Source: Natronorubrum thiooxidans (GTDB lineage: Archaea > Halobacteriota > Halobacteria > Halobacteriales > Natrialbaceae). From it: a stretch of 64,000 nucleotides of DNA. The position numbers and the translations under genes are program-made. Positions within the stretch are counted from its first letter, which is position 1, and each line of letters starts with the position of its first letter. Positions 1 through 8,897 of this stretch are shown in pieces. The notes under the pieces were generated by a model. It was not told where the DNA came from, ran no database searches, and worked only from the letters and a program-made list of their open reading frames with translations. The stretch is taken from contig NZ_FTNR01000002.1 of the NCBI RefSeq assembly GCF_900156475.1, forward strand, positions 1 through 64,000. The letters are read 5' to 3'.

Positions 1-510
1 GCGATTCAGCAGGAACTCTCGGAAGGGTGGAGTCGCGTCATCCAACACGACCTGACAGGGAAACTCGACGGTCACAGTTGGACCGTCGAGTTTCCCGTCT
101 ACATCGACTGTACGTACCTGAATGGACGATATGACGAGCAGGGCGTGGCGCGTCACGGCTACGCCGCTGACGCGCCGTTCATCGAGACACCACGCGACGC
201 TCGATACCACTACAGCAAACGCTTCGGTATCGAGTCGAGCTATCGCTTGTCCGAGCAAGCGATAGCGACGACAACGACGCGAGACGCGACGGTCAGACTG
301 CTGTACGTCGTAGTGAGTCTGCTGCTACAGAACGTTTGGCGGTATCTGCACTACGAATACGTGGCGACGCCCCGCCGAGGCGGGCGTCGCCTCTGGTGGT
401 GGCCATACAAGGAGTTCGTCAACATGGTTCGACGGGCTGCGTGGACGGCCCTCGCGGTGCGTCGGGCCGTCCCCGCAAACCGGCCACCTGACGACCGGTT
501 CCACCGGTAG
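1..510 (+). CDS. ISH3-like DDE transposase, 3' part (5' end outside window)
   Basis: The reading frame is open from base 1, so this is the C-terminal part of a gene that begins before the window. The segment YSKRFGIESSYRL followed by a hydrophobic stretch with NVWRYL matches the C-terminal end of haloarchaeal ISH3/IS4-like DDE transposases, where the Glu of FGIE is the third catalytic acid. The first 48 codons, before an internal methionine-like start, read in frame and look like the same protein. A hairpin lies 36 bases after the stop. I could not define the right terminal inverted repeat. The exact IS family is uncertain; that it is a transposase is likely. Confidence 0.75.
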   Translation, partial: AIQQELSEGWSRVIQHDLTGKLDGHSWTVEFPVYIDCTYLNGRYDEQGVARHGYAADAPFIETPRDARYHYSKRFGIESSYRLSEQAIATTTTRDATVRLLYVVVSLLLQNVWRYLHYEYVATPRRGGRRLWWWPYKEFVNMVRRAAWTALAVRRAVPANRPPDDRFHR

Positions 511-545
511 TCACTGACCGAGATCGCTGCCTTGTGAGTGGCTAC

Positions 546-585
546 GCTGTCGCGTCGGCGGCTGACCGCCGCCGACAGCGACAGC
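546..585. terminator. GC-rich hairpin downstream of the transposase
   Basis: GCTGTCGCGTCGGCGG and its near-perfect complement CCGCCGACAGCGACAGC are separated by a few bases (one-base bulge). It sits just after the transposase stop. It may be a transcription terminator or part of the element's subterminal end; there is no T-run to decide. Confidence 0.4.
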
Positions 586-666
586 TCCGTCCCCGATTAG
601 TGTTGTTCAACCGCTATCGACGACTCATCACGACAGAACAGGTGACTCAGGTCAGGCTAACTGGTA

Positions 667-1842
667 ATGCTTTGTGAGGTACTGAATCTTTTTGCAACTC
701 AGCAGTTCAACACGCTATCTTCGTTGTTGGAAGATAACTACACCCAACTCCTCTCGAATGAAGAGGAGTCAAAGCCGTTACACAGCCGAGAAGCAGCTAA
801 AGAAGTGTTGACTGCAAGAAGTTTCATGGAGCACCATACTGAACTGAACCCATCACTCGCAACCCGGATTATTGCAGACTCTAACTCAACGCTAAACCGC
901 GAAGTGTTTGCTCGTGAATATCTGAAAGCCCTCCATAGCGACTCGATGAGTCTTCTCTATCACGAGGTTGAAGGGATTGAGGGTAGTCATGGCGACCGAA
1001 AAATCCCAGAATCCAGCTTGTTGTTGAACTCCCTATTTGACAACGTCGATATAGCTATTGAACTACAGATCTGGAATCCAATCCGAGAAAGCGTTAAATC
1101 CTTCCTGCGGCGCCAAGCTGAACAGCCTAACGATGAGTATGTTGGTCGGCCTGAAGATTTCTCGCTAACTGGGCCAGGTCAGCCCTCACACGACCCAATC
1201 CTTGTGGGGATCGAACTCTTCGACCTGTTCGCCTCACAGGCCCTTCGACAAGATACTTCGCACCACATTTTCCTGCACTATCTGGCCGAGATTGTAGAAG
1301 AAATTTGCTCGAACTTCCAACTGGGGCCGTCTGCTGATGCTACAGATGAGTTCCCGAACGCGTACGGATACTTGCTGAAGCACACCATCGCTGTCTACCG
1401 AGGGTTGGTCACCCTTCCAGCGCAACCAAACCCTGATATCCGGATGGGGATCAAGCAGGTGAATACTGATCTTGAAGATGATCTATTGAAGAATGCAGTT
1501 TGGGGTTTTGTTCGAGCCCATAAAGCAATTCTACTCACGAATTCCATCCCTGACCAATTCAAAAAGGACGTAGTGAACAACCTTGTCCGGGCTTACATCG
1601 AATTAGGAAGCACTACGCATAGATCCAGCCAGATGTATCTTGCTACGCTGCATAATCACATCCTCGATGGCAGTGCAAGCGGCCAATCTCCGAGTGATGA
1701 ACATATAGAGTTCTTGGATGAGCTACACACCCAAATGAACCGCTTAGACCAGGGACAGTTCGCTCTAAGACCAGATTCCGAGCTTTATCGACGTCTCCTT
1801 ACCGATATCGATTCGGCACTTAACACACACCAATCACCGTAA
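667..1842 (+). CDS. hypothetical protein, 391 aa, possibly 5'-truncated
   Basis: I do not recognise this protein. It is soluble-looking and helix-rich, without transmembrane segments or a nucleotide-binding motif. It is less acidic and more AT-rich in codon choice than the core genes, as expected for acquired DNA. In-frame stops at 643 and 658 put the start at ATG 667. No ribosome-binding site is visible, and the gene begins about 160 bases after the transposase. The insertion element may therefore have removed the natural 5' end, so what is left could be the C-terminal part of a longer protein. Confidence 0.7.
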   Translation: MLCEVLNLFATQQFNTLSSLLEDNYTQLLSNEEESKPLHSREAAKEVLTARSFMEHHTELNPSLATRIIADSNSTLNREVFAREYLKALHSDSMSLLYHEVEGIEGSHGDRKIPESSLLLNSLFDNVDIAIELQIWNPIRESVKSFLRRQAEQPNDEYVGRPEDFSLTGPGQPSHDPILVGIELFDLFASQALRQDTSHHIFLHYLAEIVEEICSNFQLGPSADATDEFPNAYGYLLKHTIAVYRGLVTLPAQPNPDIRMGIKQVNTDLEDDLLKNAVWGFVRAHKAILLTNSIPDQFKKDVVNNLVRAYIELGSTTHRSSQMYLATLHNHILDGSASGQSPSDEHIEFLDELHTQMNRLDQGQFALRPDSELYRRLLTDIDSALNTHQSP

Positions 1843-2169
1843 TTCCATAGAAGCTACTTGAGCCAGCCAATTGTGTAAAGTTACTCAGTTATCGTAAGGG
1901 GTTAGCAAATGAAAGAGTCCGAGAACTCCCACTGCCGCCCCGTCGGGAGTCGAGCCTTGACCACGGCATGTTCCTCGGCAAACTTCGACCTTCGTAGGGA
2001 CTGATTGCACATCTTCAGTGAATATCGTTCGGTAGACAGGGGTATGCGACATTCAAGCCAGTGAATCGACAAGAACTCAAGCCTGTTGGCGTCGATGTAT
2101 GCGTCCCCAAGAGATCACCGACACCTCCTGTGTCTCCCCGCTCCGTACTCTCGATACCTTTCTAAGGCG
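1843..2169. other. no gene recognised
   Basis: Only very short open frames exist here, for example a 31-codon one at about 1909 with no recognisable composition. I see no RNA gene and no clear repeat. Confidence 0.5.
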
Positions 2170-2667
2170 CTATGTAGCCTGCTCAAACGCCTCCTCACTG
2201 TTAGCGATATAGTAGAATATCAAATCATAACCCTCCATCCGAAGTCCATCATAGTCGATCTCTCCAACAACTTCCACATAATAATGGTTTGAATGATGTT
2301 CATGACCACAGCTAACTATACTAACGTTATCATTCATTGTTTCTTCAAATTCTGAGGGGTTATCGATGACAAAGCCGTGGGTAACACAACTGAACGAGAC
2401 CCACCCCGAGATATCTTGCCAAGGCCAAAGCGTTCTTTTCAGTATGTATTCCGGACTATCATACTCCTCAAACACCACTTGTTCAATTTCAATAAATACT
2501 TTATCGTGTTTTTTGTTCTGGAGCTTTTTTGTCTCTCCTGCGCTTACAGCGAAGTAGTTTCGCAGACGTTCCTCAAACTCATAGCCATTTTCTTGGGTTG
2601 CAGCAGTATATCTCATCCACGCAATCAATCCAACCGAGATTGCGATGACGATCTGCAGACTAACCAT
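2170..2667 (-). CDS. hypothetical membrane-anchored protein, 165 aa
   Basis: The protein begins with one hydrophobic segment (residues 2-17, MVSLQIVIAISVGLIAW) and continues as a soluble acidic domain that is His/Tyr-rich near residues 120-130. This fits a single-pass membrane protein with an N-terminal anchor. The start is ATG 2667. It is divergent from the micro zinc ribbon at 2724, with only 56 bases between the starts. No family is recognised. Confidence 0.6.
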   Translation of the reverse strand: MVSLQIVIAISVGLIAWMRYTAATQENGYEFEERLRNYFAVSAGETKKLQNKKHDKVFIEIEQVVFEEYDSPEYILKRTLWPWQDISGWVSFSCVTHGFVIDNPSEFEETMNDNVSIVSCGHEHHSNHYYVEVVGEIDYDGLRMEGYDLIFYYIANSEEAFEQAT

Positions 2668-2723
2668 GGAGGCTCTCGAACCACCAGAACTATCTTTTTA
2701 TTGGAAATGGAAATTAAGATCAG

Positions 2724-2852
2724 ATGCCACTGTGTCCAAAATGTCGAGAAGGTTCTGAAGGACACTCCGACGAGGAGTTTCCAGAGGAGGGATTCAAAGA
2801 TATGGACGAGGCGGCTAAGCGGTGCGAAAGATGCGGTAGTCTATTTTTGTGA
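2724..2852 (+). CDS. small CPxC zinc-ribbon protein, 42 aa
   Basis: The protein starts MPLCPKC and ends with CERCG close to the C-terminus, so two CxxC knuckles are separated by an acidic 27-residue stretch. This is the layout of the many haloarchaeal one-domain zinc-finger micro-proteins (CPxCG type), which probably bind one Zn. It is divergent from the membrane protein at 2170-2667 and about 245 bases before the winged-helix gene. The cysteine spacing and acidic composition make it more than a chance frame, but it is short and has no visible ribosome-binding site. Confidence 0.55.
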   Translation: MPLCPKCREGSEGHSDEEFPEEGFKDMDEAAKRCERCGSLFL

Positions 2853-3097
2853 ATCCGATCGGGTTGAGAGTCTGCTGTTAACAATCGAAGAAACCAGTAT
2901 TGATTCACGTTGACGCTTCACACTTCCATGTCATAGTCCCACGCCACCGGTTAACGACGAGTGCGACACTATACCGAAGCAACGAGAAGAATCTACATTT
3001 CCTTGGTGTAGAGCCAGCTCGTTACCATGGACGGGGTCGTCCCTTTTCATTCCGAAACTGTGGAAAGGTTGAATTGTTCGTCAATCAACTTGGGTGT

Positions 3098-3409
3098 ATG
3101 GTGAGCTCAAACAGTGGTAGCGATTTGACGGAATTGACGGAGAATATGAAAGGAATATTGAAAGTGTTGGCAGACGCAGACGGTGAGGCTCTTCGTGGTG
3201 TTGAGGTACGTCGTCGGCTACGAGAGGACTACGGTATAGAACTCTCAAAGAGGGCAATGAATGGTGTGATAGCCAGAACTACAAGGTATCCACGGCACAT
3301 GGTGAATATCGAGTGGGTCGATGAGAGTGATATTGACGGGAACACAAGACACGTTTCGCACCAGCTCAAGCCCGATTATATCGACGAAGTACGCGAGCAA
3401 CTGCAATAA
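3098..3409 (+). CDS. winged helix-turn-helix protein, about 103 aa
   Basis: The segment from about residue 20 (GILKVLADADGEALRGVEVRRRL, broken here by the helix-turn) with a later RAMNGVIAR helix has the pattern of a winged HTH DNA-binding domain. The frame is open further upstream, but that translation is basic and unlike haloarchaeal proteins. I start it at ATG 3098, where the acidic part begins; GTG 3101 directly follows and is an alternative. It is a likely small transcription regulator of the accessory region; no target can be named. Confidence 0.6.
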   Translation: MVSSNSGSDLTELTENMKGILKVLADADGEALRGVEVRRRLREDYGIELSKRAMNGVIARTTRYPRHMVNIEWVDESDIDGNTRHVSHQLKPDYIDEVREQLQ

Positions 3410-3511
3410 CTCTCTCACTGGTGGAGTCTCCAATGGTACGTTCGCACGTCTACCAACCGGCTGTTTCGGATAAAAGTATATCCGGAGAATAGGATTTCAA
3501 AAGAGCTGAGA

Positions 3512-4534
3512 CTACAGGAATTCTCTTTTTGAGGAAACTTTCTTCCCTTGTACGCTGATTAGTTCGATGCTGGGGAGGAGGTCATCTTTGGTTTCACCTA
3601 CTCGTGTAGTTGCCCCTCCAGATAGTCCCCGGGACTCACCATGATGATGCTCTGAACGTGAATGAGTATGGCCAGTGATAACAAGATCGAGTGGAATATT
3701 GGAAGAGTCCAGAAGTCGGTTTAGTGAGCAATCGGGGCTGCCACTTGCTGTAAATGGAGCTATCGACTGATGGAGACAGAGCACCGTTGCTAGATTCTCT
3801 GGTGCACGTTCAAGATCAAGAACGAAATCAGTCCAGTCAGACTGGTGATCAACCCCATAGAATGCTACTGCGTCCCCGATTACTTCGTAACGAGAGCCCA
3901 AATGTACAGCAAGACCATCATCTGTAAACCGTTCCATGATTCGTCGGCCAGCTTGTCGTTCGTGGTTCCCATAGATGAAGTAGAACGGAATTCCATGTTC
4001 TGCTAACTCGGTCAAGACTCTACGACATACAGCAGTATCCTCTTCTTCAATTCCACTCCCTGGGTTGTGGAATAGATCTCCTCCATGGACGACTGCATCT
4101 ACATTTTTGTGAATCGCATATTCTATTGCAGCACGGAGCCCCTCTTCCGGGTTCACTGACCAAGACAGTCCACCATAGCTGTGGGTTGTCTTTCCTAGGT
4201 GGCTGTCGGTCAGAAATAGTATATCAGATGATTTTCTGCTTTGGGATGTGCCAAGCTTTTCGATTTTGAGAGAAGAGGTACCGTGAAGGACTTTTCCAGA
4301 AGGCCACGAATTTACTGAAACACCACTTAATCGATACCAGCAACCAATCTCCCAATCAAAGCTCCTGCCCTCCTCTGATTTCTCCCAAACAACGAACGGG
4401 AATCGCGTTCCATTGGAATCCTCCAAGCTCAACTCAAAAGCGCGATTCTCCTTTTCTGCGAGAGAGCAATCACGAACACGAACATCAATTTCGTGTTGGG
4501 AATCCTCCTCGAGATCCTCGTATAGCGTCTCCAC
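3512..4534 (-). CDS. Mre11/SbcD-like metallophosphoesterase with N-terminal OB-like domain
   Basis: The calcineurin-like phosphoesterase signature is complete and in order: TDSHLG, GGDLFH, GNHE, a later conserved His (CLHQS) and GHTHSR. These ligate two metals in SbcD/Mre11-type DNA nucleases. Before the catalytic domain lie about 110 residues predicted as beta-rich, perhaps an OB fold that binds DNA. The open frame runs back to GTG 4720, inside the neighbouring restriction gene, but that extra part is basic. The acidic protein starts at GTG 4534, which removes the overlap. It is downstream of and co-oriented with the GmrSD gene, so a role in DNA degradation beside the restriction enzyme is inferred. 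The start is uncertain. Confidence 0.7.
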   Translation of the reverse strand: METLYEDLEEDSQHEIDVRVRDCSLAEKENRAFELSLEDSNGTRFPFVVWEKSEEGRSFDWEIGCWYRLSGVSVNSWPSGKVLHGTSSLKIEKLGTSQSRKSSDILFLTDSHLGKTTHSYGGLSWSVNPEEGLRAAIEYAIHKNVDAVVHGGDLFHNPGSGIEEEDTAVCRRVLTELAEHGIPFYFIYGNHERQAGRRIMERFTDDGLAVHLGSRYEVIGDAVAFYGVDHQSDWTDFVLDLERAPENLATVLCLHQSIAPFTASGSPDCSLNRLLDSSNIPLDLVITGHTHSRSEHHHGESRGLSGGATTRVGETKDDLLPSIELISVQGKKVSSKREFL

Positions 4535-4649
4535 AGAGAAACTCGACCGTACACAGTAATAAATCGGATTGGTTACCTTATCAGATGGAGTGACAACCCT
4601 CTCACCCCTCCAAACAGCAACAAGGCAGGTAGAGAGATTTGATTCTGGC

Positions 4650-6488
4650 TTACTTATCCCAGTAATCGGAACCTGGCTCCGGCCAGACTTCGCTCGCTCG
4701 TTCCGAAAGCCACTCCCCACGCTCTGCTATCGTTTCCTCGTTCCATTCGTCTGGCCAACTTGTGACCAGGTGCTTATTCAAACGTAGAACCGTGTGATCT
4801 TGAATCGCATCGCGCTTATCATCCCATGCTGCATTGGATATCGATGGGTTCAGCTTATCAGTAAGAATTGTAAGATTCCCTATCCGATCCTTCGCATCGT
4901 CACGCTCCATCTGTTCTACCTCAGCAGGCCGTTCACCGGGGAGCGACCAATGTGCAGACCACTTCTGAGGGAGGATGTGCTCAATTTCCAAGTCCTGCGT
5001 GAACTCTAACGTCTCGCTGTAGCCAGTGTCACGTAACTCCCGTTCAATAGCCGCAAACACCATCTTGAGCCGTCGCTGATTGATGACGGCCCAGTATTCC
5101 AGATTCACCATCGAATCAGTCAACTTCTCATCGCTGGGCCAATAATCACTTTCACCCTCTTTACTGCGGAAGAACTCGACGACAGTATCCCCAACACGAT
5201 CATCGTCGCTCGTTTTGAGCTCGTCTAGAAGTTCGATGAAGATTTTATTGTAGTTCTTTGACGTCAGCCGCGACAGCATTCGACGCATCAACCAGCTCTC
5301 GATAGCTTCAATGGCCTTCACTCGTTGGGGCTTCGGGACGTTCTCTTCACCGAAAATCCAGAGGAGAACCGGGTATGGTGTCGTCGTATCGAGCACGTCC
5401 AATCGGCGGAAGAAGATTTCCTCTCGGGAGCCACGATCCGGTTCAGAGATAGTCTCGTAAATGGATGCGTAGTAGTCGATGTCCTTTACAATCTCCTCAA
5501 CGGACTGTTCTGTCCTGTCCAAGTACTTCCGAAATGCTGGGAATAGCTTCTTTGCACGCACTTGCTGGCTCATCTGCATCGTGAGCCAGTGCATGATGAA
5601 CACATCTATCCTTGGACGATCCAAGCGGCCCTGAGAGACATCTACACGCCATTCATCTTCGTCGAACTGCTTCCAGTACTTGTCGTGCAGTTCGCCGGGA
5701 TCGTTGTGTTGGAGAGTCGCCTCTCGAAAGAGGTAGTTCTTAATCAGATCTGCGGCGAGCAGCGGTGTCCCGCGGGCATTCAGCGTCTCGAAAATCACTT
5801 GCGCGTCGTCGCTCGATTCAAGATCGATTACGACGACACGGAGAAGATGCCACATCGTCGTGACGAGCGCATCAAGATGTTCTTCGGTGGATTCGGGCCC
5901 CGATTCCGCCCACTCCCGAATCTCGTCACTGAAATACTGGAAACACTCTTCCAGGTGTTCATCATCATCAAGTTCTGTATGATCCGACTCCGGGTCTGAG
6001 AACGTCATCACGTCGATGAACGCATCCTGATCAGCTTCGATTGGCCATACTTTCAGCCGGTCTGTCTCGGTGGACGTCAGATCCTTATCGTTGAACATCA
6101 GTTTCTCCACCAGGGATGCGGGCTCCTTATGATCGAGATCAGTCGCTACGGAGTGTACCGCAGACAGGAGCACTTGGAGCGTTATAAGGCGCTGTTGACC
6201 GTCGATGATCTCTCGCGTCTCTAGTTTTTGTGTTGGTGTCGATTGCTGGTCGAGAACGATTGCTCCCAAGAAGTGTGGAGACGTGTTTTGTTGGGCTTCT
6301 TGGCGTTCAATACTGGTATTTGCCCCTGCTTGCCGATCCATCAGTTCGTCCACAACGAGCTGGAGATCCTCCCAAAGGGGCTGCCAGTGTTCTTCCTCCT
6401 TCCACACGTAGGGACGTTGAAACCGAGGAACGACGTACCGAGTGTCCTTTCGAAAGATATCCTTCAAATCGAGTGTATCCGCTTTCAT
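4650..6488 (-). CDS. GmrSD-type restriction endonuclease (DUF262-DUF1524), 612 aa
   Basis: The N-terminal DUF262 domain shows FQRPYVW near residue 24 and the family signature IDGQQRLITL, a ParB-like NTP-hydrolysing fold. The C-terminal DUF1524 domain shows EIEHILPQ followed by IGNLTILT, the His-Me finger nuclease arrangement. A single chain carrying both domains is the layout of GmrSD-family type IV enzymes that cut modified (for example glucosylated) phage DNA. The length fits the family. The start is ATG 6488; a TATA-like CTTATA lies just upstream. The metallophosphoesterase follows. Function as antiviral defence is family knowledge; the modified base recognised is unknown. Confidence 0.85.
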   Translation of the reverse strand: MKADTLDLKDIFRKDTRYVVPRFQRPYVWKEEEHWQPLWEDLQLVVDELMDRQAGANTSIERQEAQQNTSPHFLGAIVLDQQSTPTQKLETREIIDGQQRLITLQVLLSAVHSVATDLDHKEPASLVEKLMFNDKDLTSTETDRLKVWPIEADQDAFIDVMTFSDPESDHTELDDDEHLEECFQYFSDEIREWAESGPESTEEHLDALVTTMWHLLRVVVIDLESSDDAQVIFETLNARGTPLLAADLIKNYLFREATLQHNDPGELHDKYWKQFDEDEWRVDVSQGRLDRPRIDVFIMHWLTMQMSQQVRAKKLFPAFRKYLDRTEQSVEEIVKDIDYYASIYETISEPDRGSREEIFFRRLDVLDTTTPYPVLLWIFGEENVPKPQRVKAIEAIESWLMRRMLSRLTSKNYNKIFIELLDELKTSDDDRVGDTVVEFFRSKEGESDYWPSDEKLTDSMVNLEYWAVINQRRLKMVFAAIERELRDTGYSETLEFTQDLEIEHILPQKWSAHWSLPGERPAEVEQMERDDAKDRIGNLTILTDKLNPSISNAAWDDKRDAIQDHTVLRLNKHLVTSWPDEWNEETIAERGEWLSERASEVWPEPGSDYWDK

Positions 6489-6635
6489 TGATGATTCACC
6501 ATTCCGGTGACTTCCGTATAAGTCGTTCCCACGAACGTATTTCGTGGCCGAACCGCAGCAGGGGATATGAACTGTTGTTTACCTCGGTTCCTGACGACAT
6601 TTACCCCACCTTCGGGACTGAAAGACTCGACTTTG

Positions 6636-6664
6636 CAACGACTTCCTGCCTTCTACGACACAGC
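6636..6664. repeat. direct repeat copy 1 (CTTCCTGCCTTCTACGACA)
   Basis: About 28 bases around CTTCCTGCCTTCTACGACA recur at 12446-12474 with a one-base substitution and a small indel. Both copies lie just 3' of a minus-strand unknown gene (6734 and 12487). Confidence 0.7.
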
Positions 6665-6733
6665 AGCGATGCTACTTGCGGAAGTCGTCCTGAATGGAGA
6701 ACCCACCTTTGAAAACGTATATTGGGCGACGTG

Positions 6734-6988
6734 CTATTGGACGTCTTCGGCCAGGCCGGACATCTCTGCACTACGGTTTGTCACTTCGAAGTCTTCAAGA
6801 CTCCAGCCTTGGTCAATATGCCATTCAATGAGGCCGGCAATTGCAGCACTATCCAACTTGCTCAAGTCGATTTTTACGCGCATATAGTCACCACTATGAT
6901 AAGTTAGCTTTGTGTCACTAAACGTCCATTCGTCGAGGTCATTAAGAACGGTCAAAACGTTCTCGTTTGGGACTGATTCTCTTGTCAT
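6734..6988 (-). CDS. hypothetical protein, 84 aa
   Basis: This is a small acidic protein with no recognised domain. It contains SGDYMRVKIDLSKLD, which reads like an alternating beta strand and helix, and ends with an acidic helix. The start is ATG 6988. The gene stands alone, with repeat DNA on its 3' side. It is probably part of the plasmid-like gene set. Confidence 0.5.
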   Translation of the reverse strand: MTRESVPNENVLTVLNDLDEWTFSDTKLTYHSGDYMRVKIDLSKLDSAAIAGLIEWHIDQGWSLEDFEVTNRSAEMSGLAEDVQ

Positions 6989-7229
6989 TGGCTTAGATTG
7001 TTTTGATATTATCGACTGCCAGAGAACCTTCCACGCTCATACCCGGGTTTTCAAAGGTAGGGGGGCGGGAATACTTAGTCACGAATGGAAGGCGCGTTCT
7101 GTTTTCCAACCTGACTTGACCATCAGCAACTTAAAAATATTTGTAATGGCACAAGCTAACAATGGACAGAGGTTATAATGCGAGAATCAAGACTTTCCTC
7201 GAATCTTTCATAGAACTCTTTCGGCGGGG

Positions 7230-7250
7230 ACACCCCTCGTTGTGAGTGGT
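7230..7250. repeat. 20-bp origin-box-like repeat, copy 1
   Basis: ACACCCCTCGTTGTGAGTGG occurs three times in the same orientation: here, 12993-13012 and 13276-13296. On the complementary strand it reads CCAC, a spacer, then AACGAGGGGTGT. This resembles the G-rich half of haloarchaeal origin recognition boxes bound by Orc1/Cdc6. The resemblance is my recollection of the consensus, not a search result. Confidence 0.6.
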
Positions 7251-7548
7251 CAAGGCTCATCTCGCACCATCATAGTGACGAGTCACACGCACACGTCACA
7301 GTCACATATCACACCCATCGATCACAGTGAAGTACTGACCATCCTGTCGTCCGACCGGCGCCGCTGGGCCATCGAGTACCTGGCCGAGCAGCCACCGAAC
7401 GACGTGGTGACGGTGTCCGATTTGGCAGAGGAGGTGGCCGCACGCGAAAATGACTGCACCGTGAATGAACTCACAACAAAGAGAACGCGTCTATATCGCC
7501 CTTTGTCAACGGCACCTCGTCACAATGGAAGACACCGTTCTCGAGTAA
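7242..7548 (+). pseudogene. DUF7344 (haloarchaeal HTH-like) gene, frameshifted
   Basis: The frame from GTG 7242 gives a DUF7344-type segment, VLTILSSDRRRWAIEYLAEQ, followed by VSDLAEEVAARE. Near 7480 the homology moves to another frame, which reads RVYIALCQRHLVTMEDTVLE and stops at 7546-7548. One base gained (or two lost) around the AAGAGAACGCG run explains this. Even after the shift the domain would be short at its C-terminus. The N-terminal 25 residues come from TCACA-rich repeat DNA and may not be real protein. DUF7344 proteins are predicted DNA-binding regulators in haloarchaea. Confidence 0.55.
7275..7330. repeat. TCACA-rich repeat block 1
   Basis: The pentamer TCACA (with CACAC variants) is repeated about seven times in 55 bases. 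Its first 27 bases nearly match the end of the larger block at 13526-13640. Confidence 0.65.
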
Positions 7549-7683
7549 GATAAAGAAAGGAGTCACACCGACCGAGACACCCGCGCGTCTCTGGAGCGCC
7601 TATACTGCCTTCCAGCGCTCGCTGAACGGCTAGTACTCGCAGCACCAGCACCACTATTATCATCGGATCAATAATGTCGTGCA

Positions 7684-7989
7684 ATGCGACAAGGAAGCAT
7701 CAATTACTTTTTCGGGAGTCTATTCAGCCGACAGGCAATCTACGCATACGGGATCGCTGGCGGAATCACGACTGTCTTCCAACTACTACTACTCTGGGCC
7801 AACTATTTCACCGAAGTTCCTACTCGAACTGAATCGTTCCCTGTTTTCGTCGAGCTGTACATCGAGACATTGCTTCCTCTTTGGATTCCGCCAATTACCC
7901 CGTGGAATGCGGCAATGCTCCTCACGAACGCCTTCCTCATGTTGATGATTTTGGCCCAGTGGACAATCAACTACGACAGAGCATTTTAG
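7684..7989 (+). CDS. hypothetical membrane protein, 101 aa
   Basis: Two hydrophobic segments are visible, one around residues 19-40 and one around residues 76-95. A loop with aromatic residues and prolines separates them, which suggests a two-pass membrane protein. The start is ATG 7684. No family is recognised. The gene lies between the broken DUF7344 gene and the operon at 8241-9493. Confidence 0.55.
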   Translation: MRQGSINYFFGSLFSRQAIYAYGIAGGITTVFQLLLLWANYFTEVPTRTESFPVFVELYIETLLPLWIPPITPWNAAMLLTNAFLMLMILAQWTINYDRAF

Positions 7990-8240
7990 CGCACCATCCA
8001 TACTGACACCCGATATAGACGCGTCGGGATCGCCTCAGTTCACACGCCACCCCTGGGGGTCGATGATTCCAGAGTGGAAAAGTTCGACCGAACTGCTACA
8101 AGGGGGTGGTCGGAAACCGGTGGTACGGAACACATGAACGACCCGTGATGTATGTGCCGACATCGGTCAGGCTCACAGCTACTTCGAGTGACTTCAGATC
8201 TACTTCGACAGGCTGTCACACTTGGAACGCACACCCCAGC

Positions 8241-8897
8241 TCAACAACCGTCAGTATCGTCTTCGTCGAAGCCGGAGTTAGAACTACATCCACAACCACC
8301 AGTAGATGGTGCATCTGAATGCTTCTCTTTGAGCCGGAGCGTCTCCTCGAGGCATTCCTTAGTCACCTCCTCACAACCGGCAAAGTGATCCAGGATGGTC
8401 TCCATCTCGGATTTTCCGAGTTTCGCCTCACTGCGGGGACTGACCCCGACCTCATTCACAGGGATTGCATCTGCGAGGCCATACAGCTTCACGGGGCCGA
8501 TCACCGCGTATCGGTCGCCCATATCCAGGTAGTCTCTCTTCTCAATGTACCCAACAATCTGCTTTCCGCCAGACAGCTGGTCGGGGTTCGTGATGAGTAC
8601 AAGGAACTGCTCATTGGAGGTGAGGAATGATGCAATCGCTTGTGGCACGCAGCTGTGACGATAGTTCTCGGCGGCGATGATCTCACCATCAGTGTTAAGG
8701 CCTTGCTCAGCGCCGTACTCAATGTTCGGTTCGGTCTTCCCACGACCAGGGATATCGCGTACGGGAAGTTTTGAGCCGGAGCAGTGGTGGAAGAACTGCG
8801 TCCGTGCGGTCAGGGCAGCGCTCTCGATTATGATCTGCTCTTCAGGCGGGTAGGTTGGTCTGGATGGCATGTGTTGTATCTTGTTGACAGTTTTCAC
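8241..8897 (-). CDS. hypothetical protein with Cys-rich tail, 218 aa
   Basis: This is the second gene of a two-gene operon: its GTG start at 8897 overlaps the stop of the gene above by four bases (GTGA). The middle part alternates strands (FLVLITN, IVGYIEK, YAVIGPVKLYG), a beta-barrel-like pattern that recalls PUA/EVE-type or nucleotide-modification-associated domains. I cannot assign it to a family. The last 20 residues carry a Cys cluster (GGCGCSS and a final Cys) with acidic residues, perhaps a metal site. Coupling to the EVE-like gene implies they act together. Confidence 0.6.
   Translation of the reverse strand: MKTVNKIQHMPSRPTYPPEEQIIIESAALTARTQFFHHCSGSKLPVRDIPGRGKTEPNIEYGAEQGLNTDGEIIAAENYRHSCVPQAIASFLTSNEQFLVLITNPDQLSGGKQIVGYIEKRDYLDMGDRYAVIGPVKLYGLADAIPVNEVGVSPRSEAKLGKSEMETILDHFAGCEEVTKECLEETLRLKEKHSDAPSTGGCGCSSNSGFDEDDTDGC

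Noticed and set aside
2377-2913. 178-aa plus-strand frame
   Set aside because: Opposite the membrane-anchored protein and out of frame with the zinc ribbon; composition is not protein-like.
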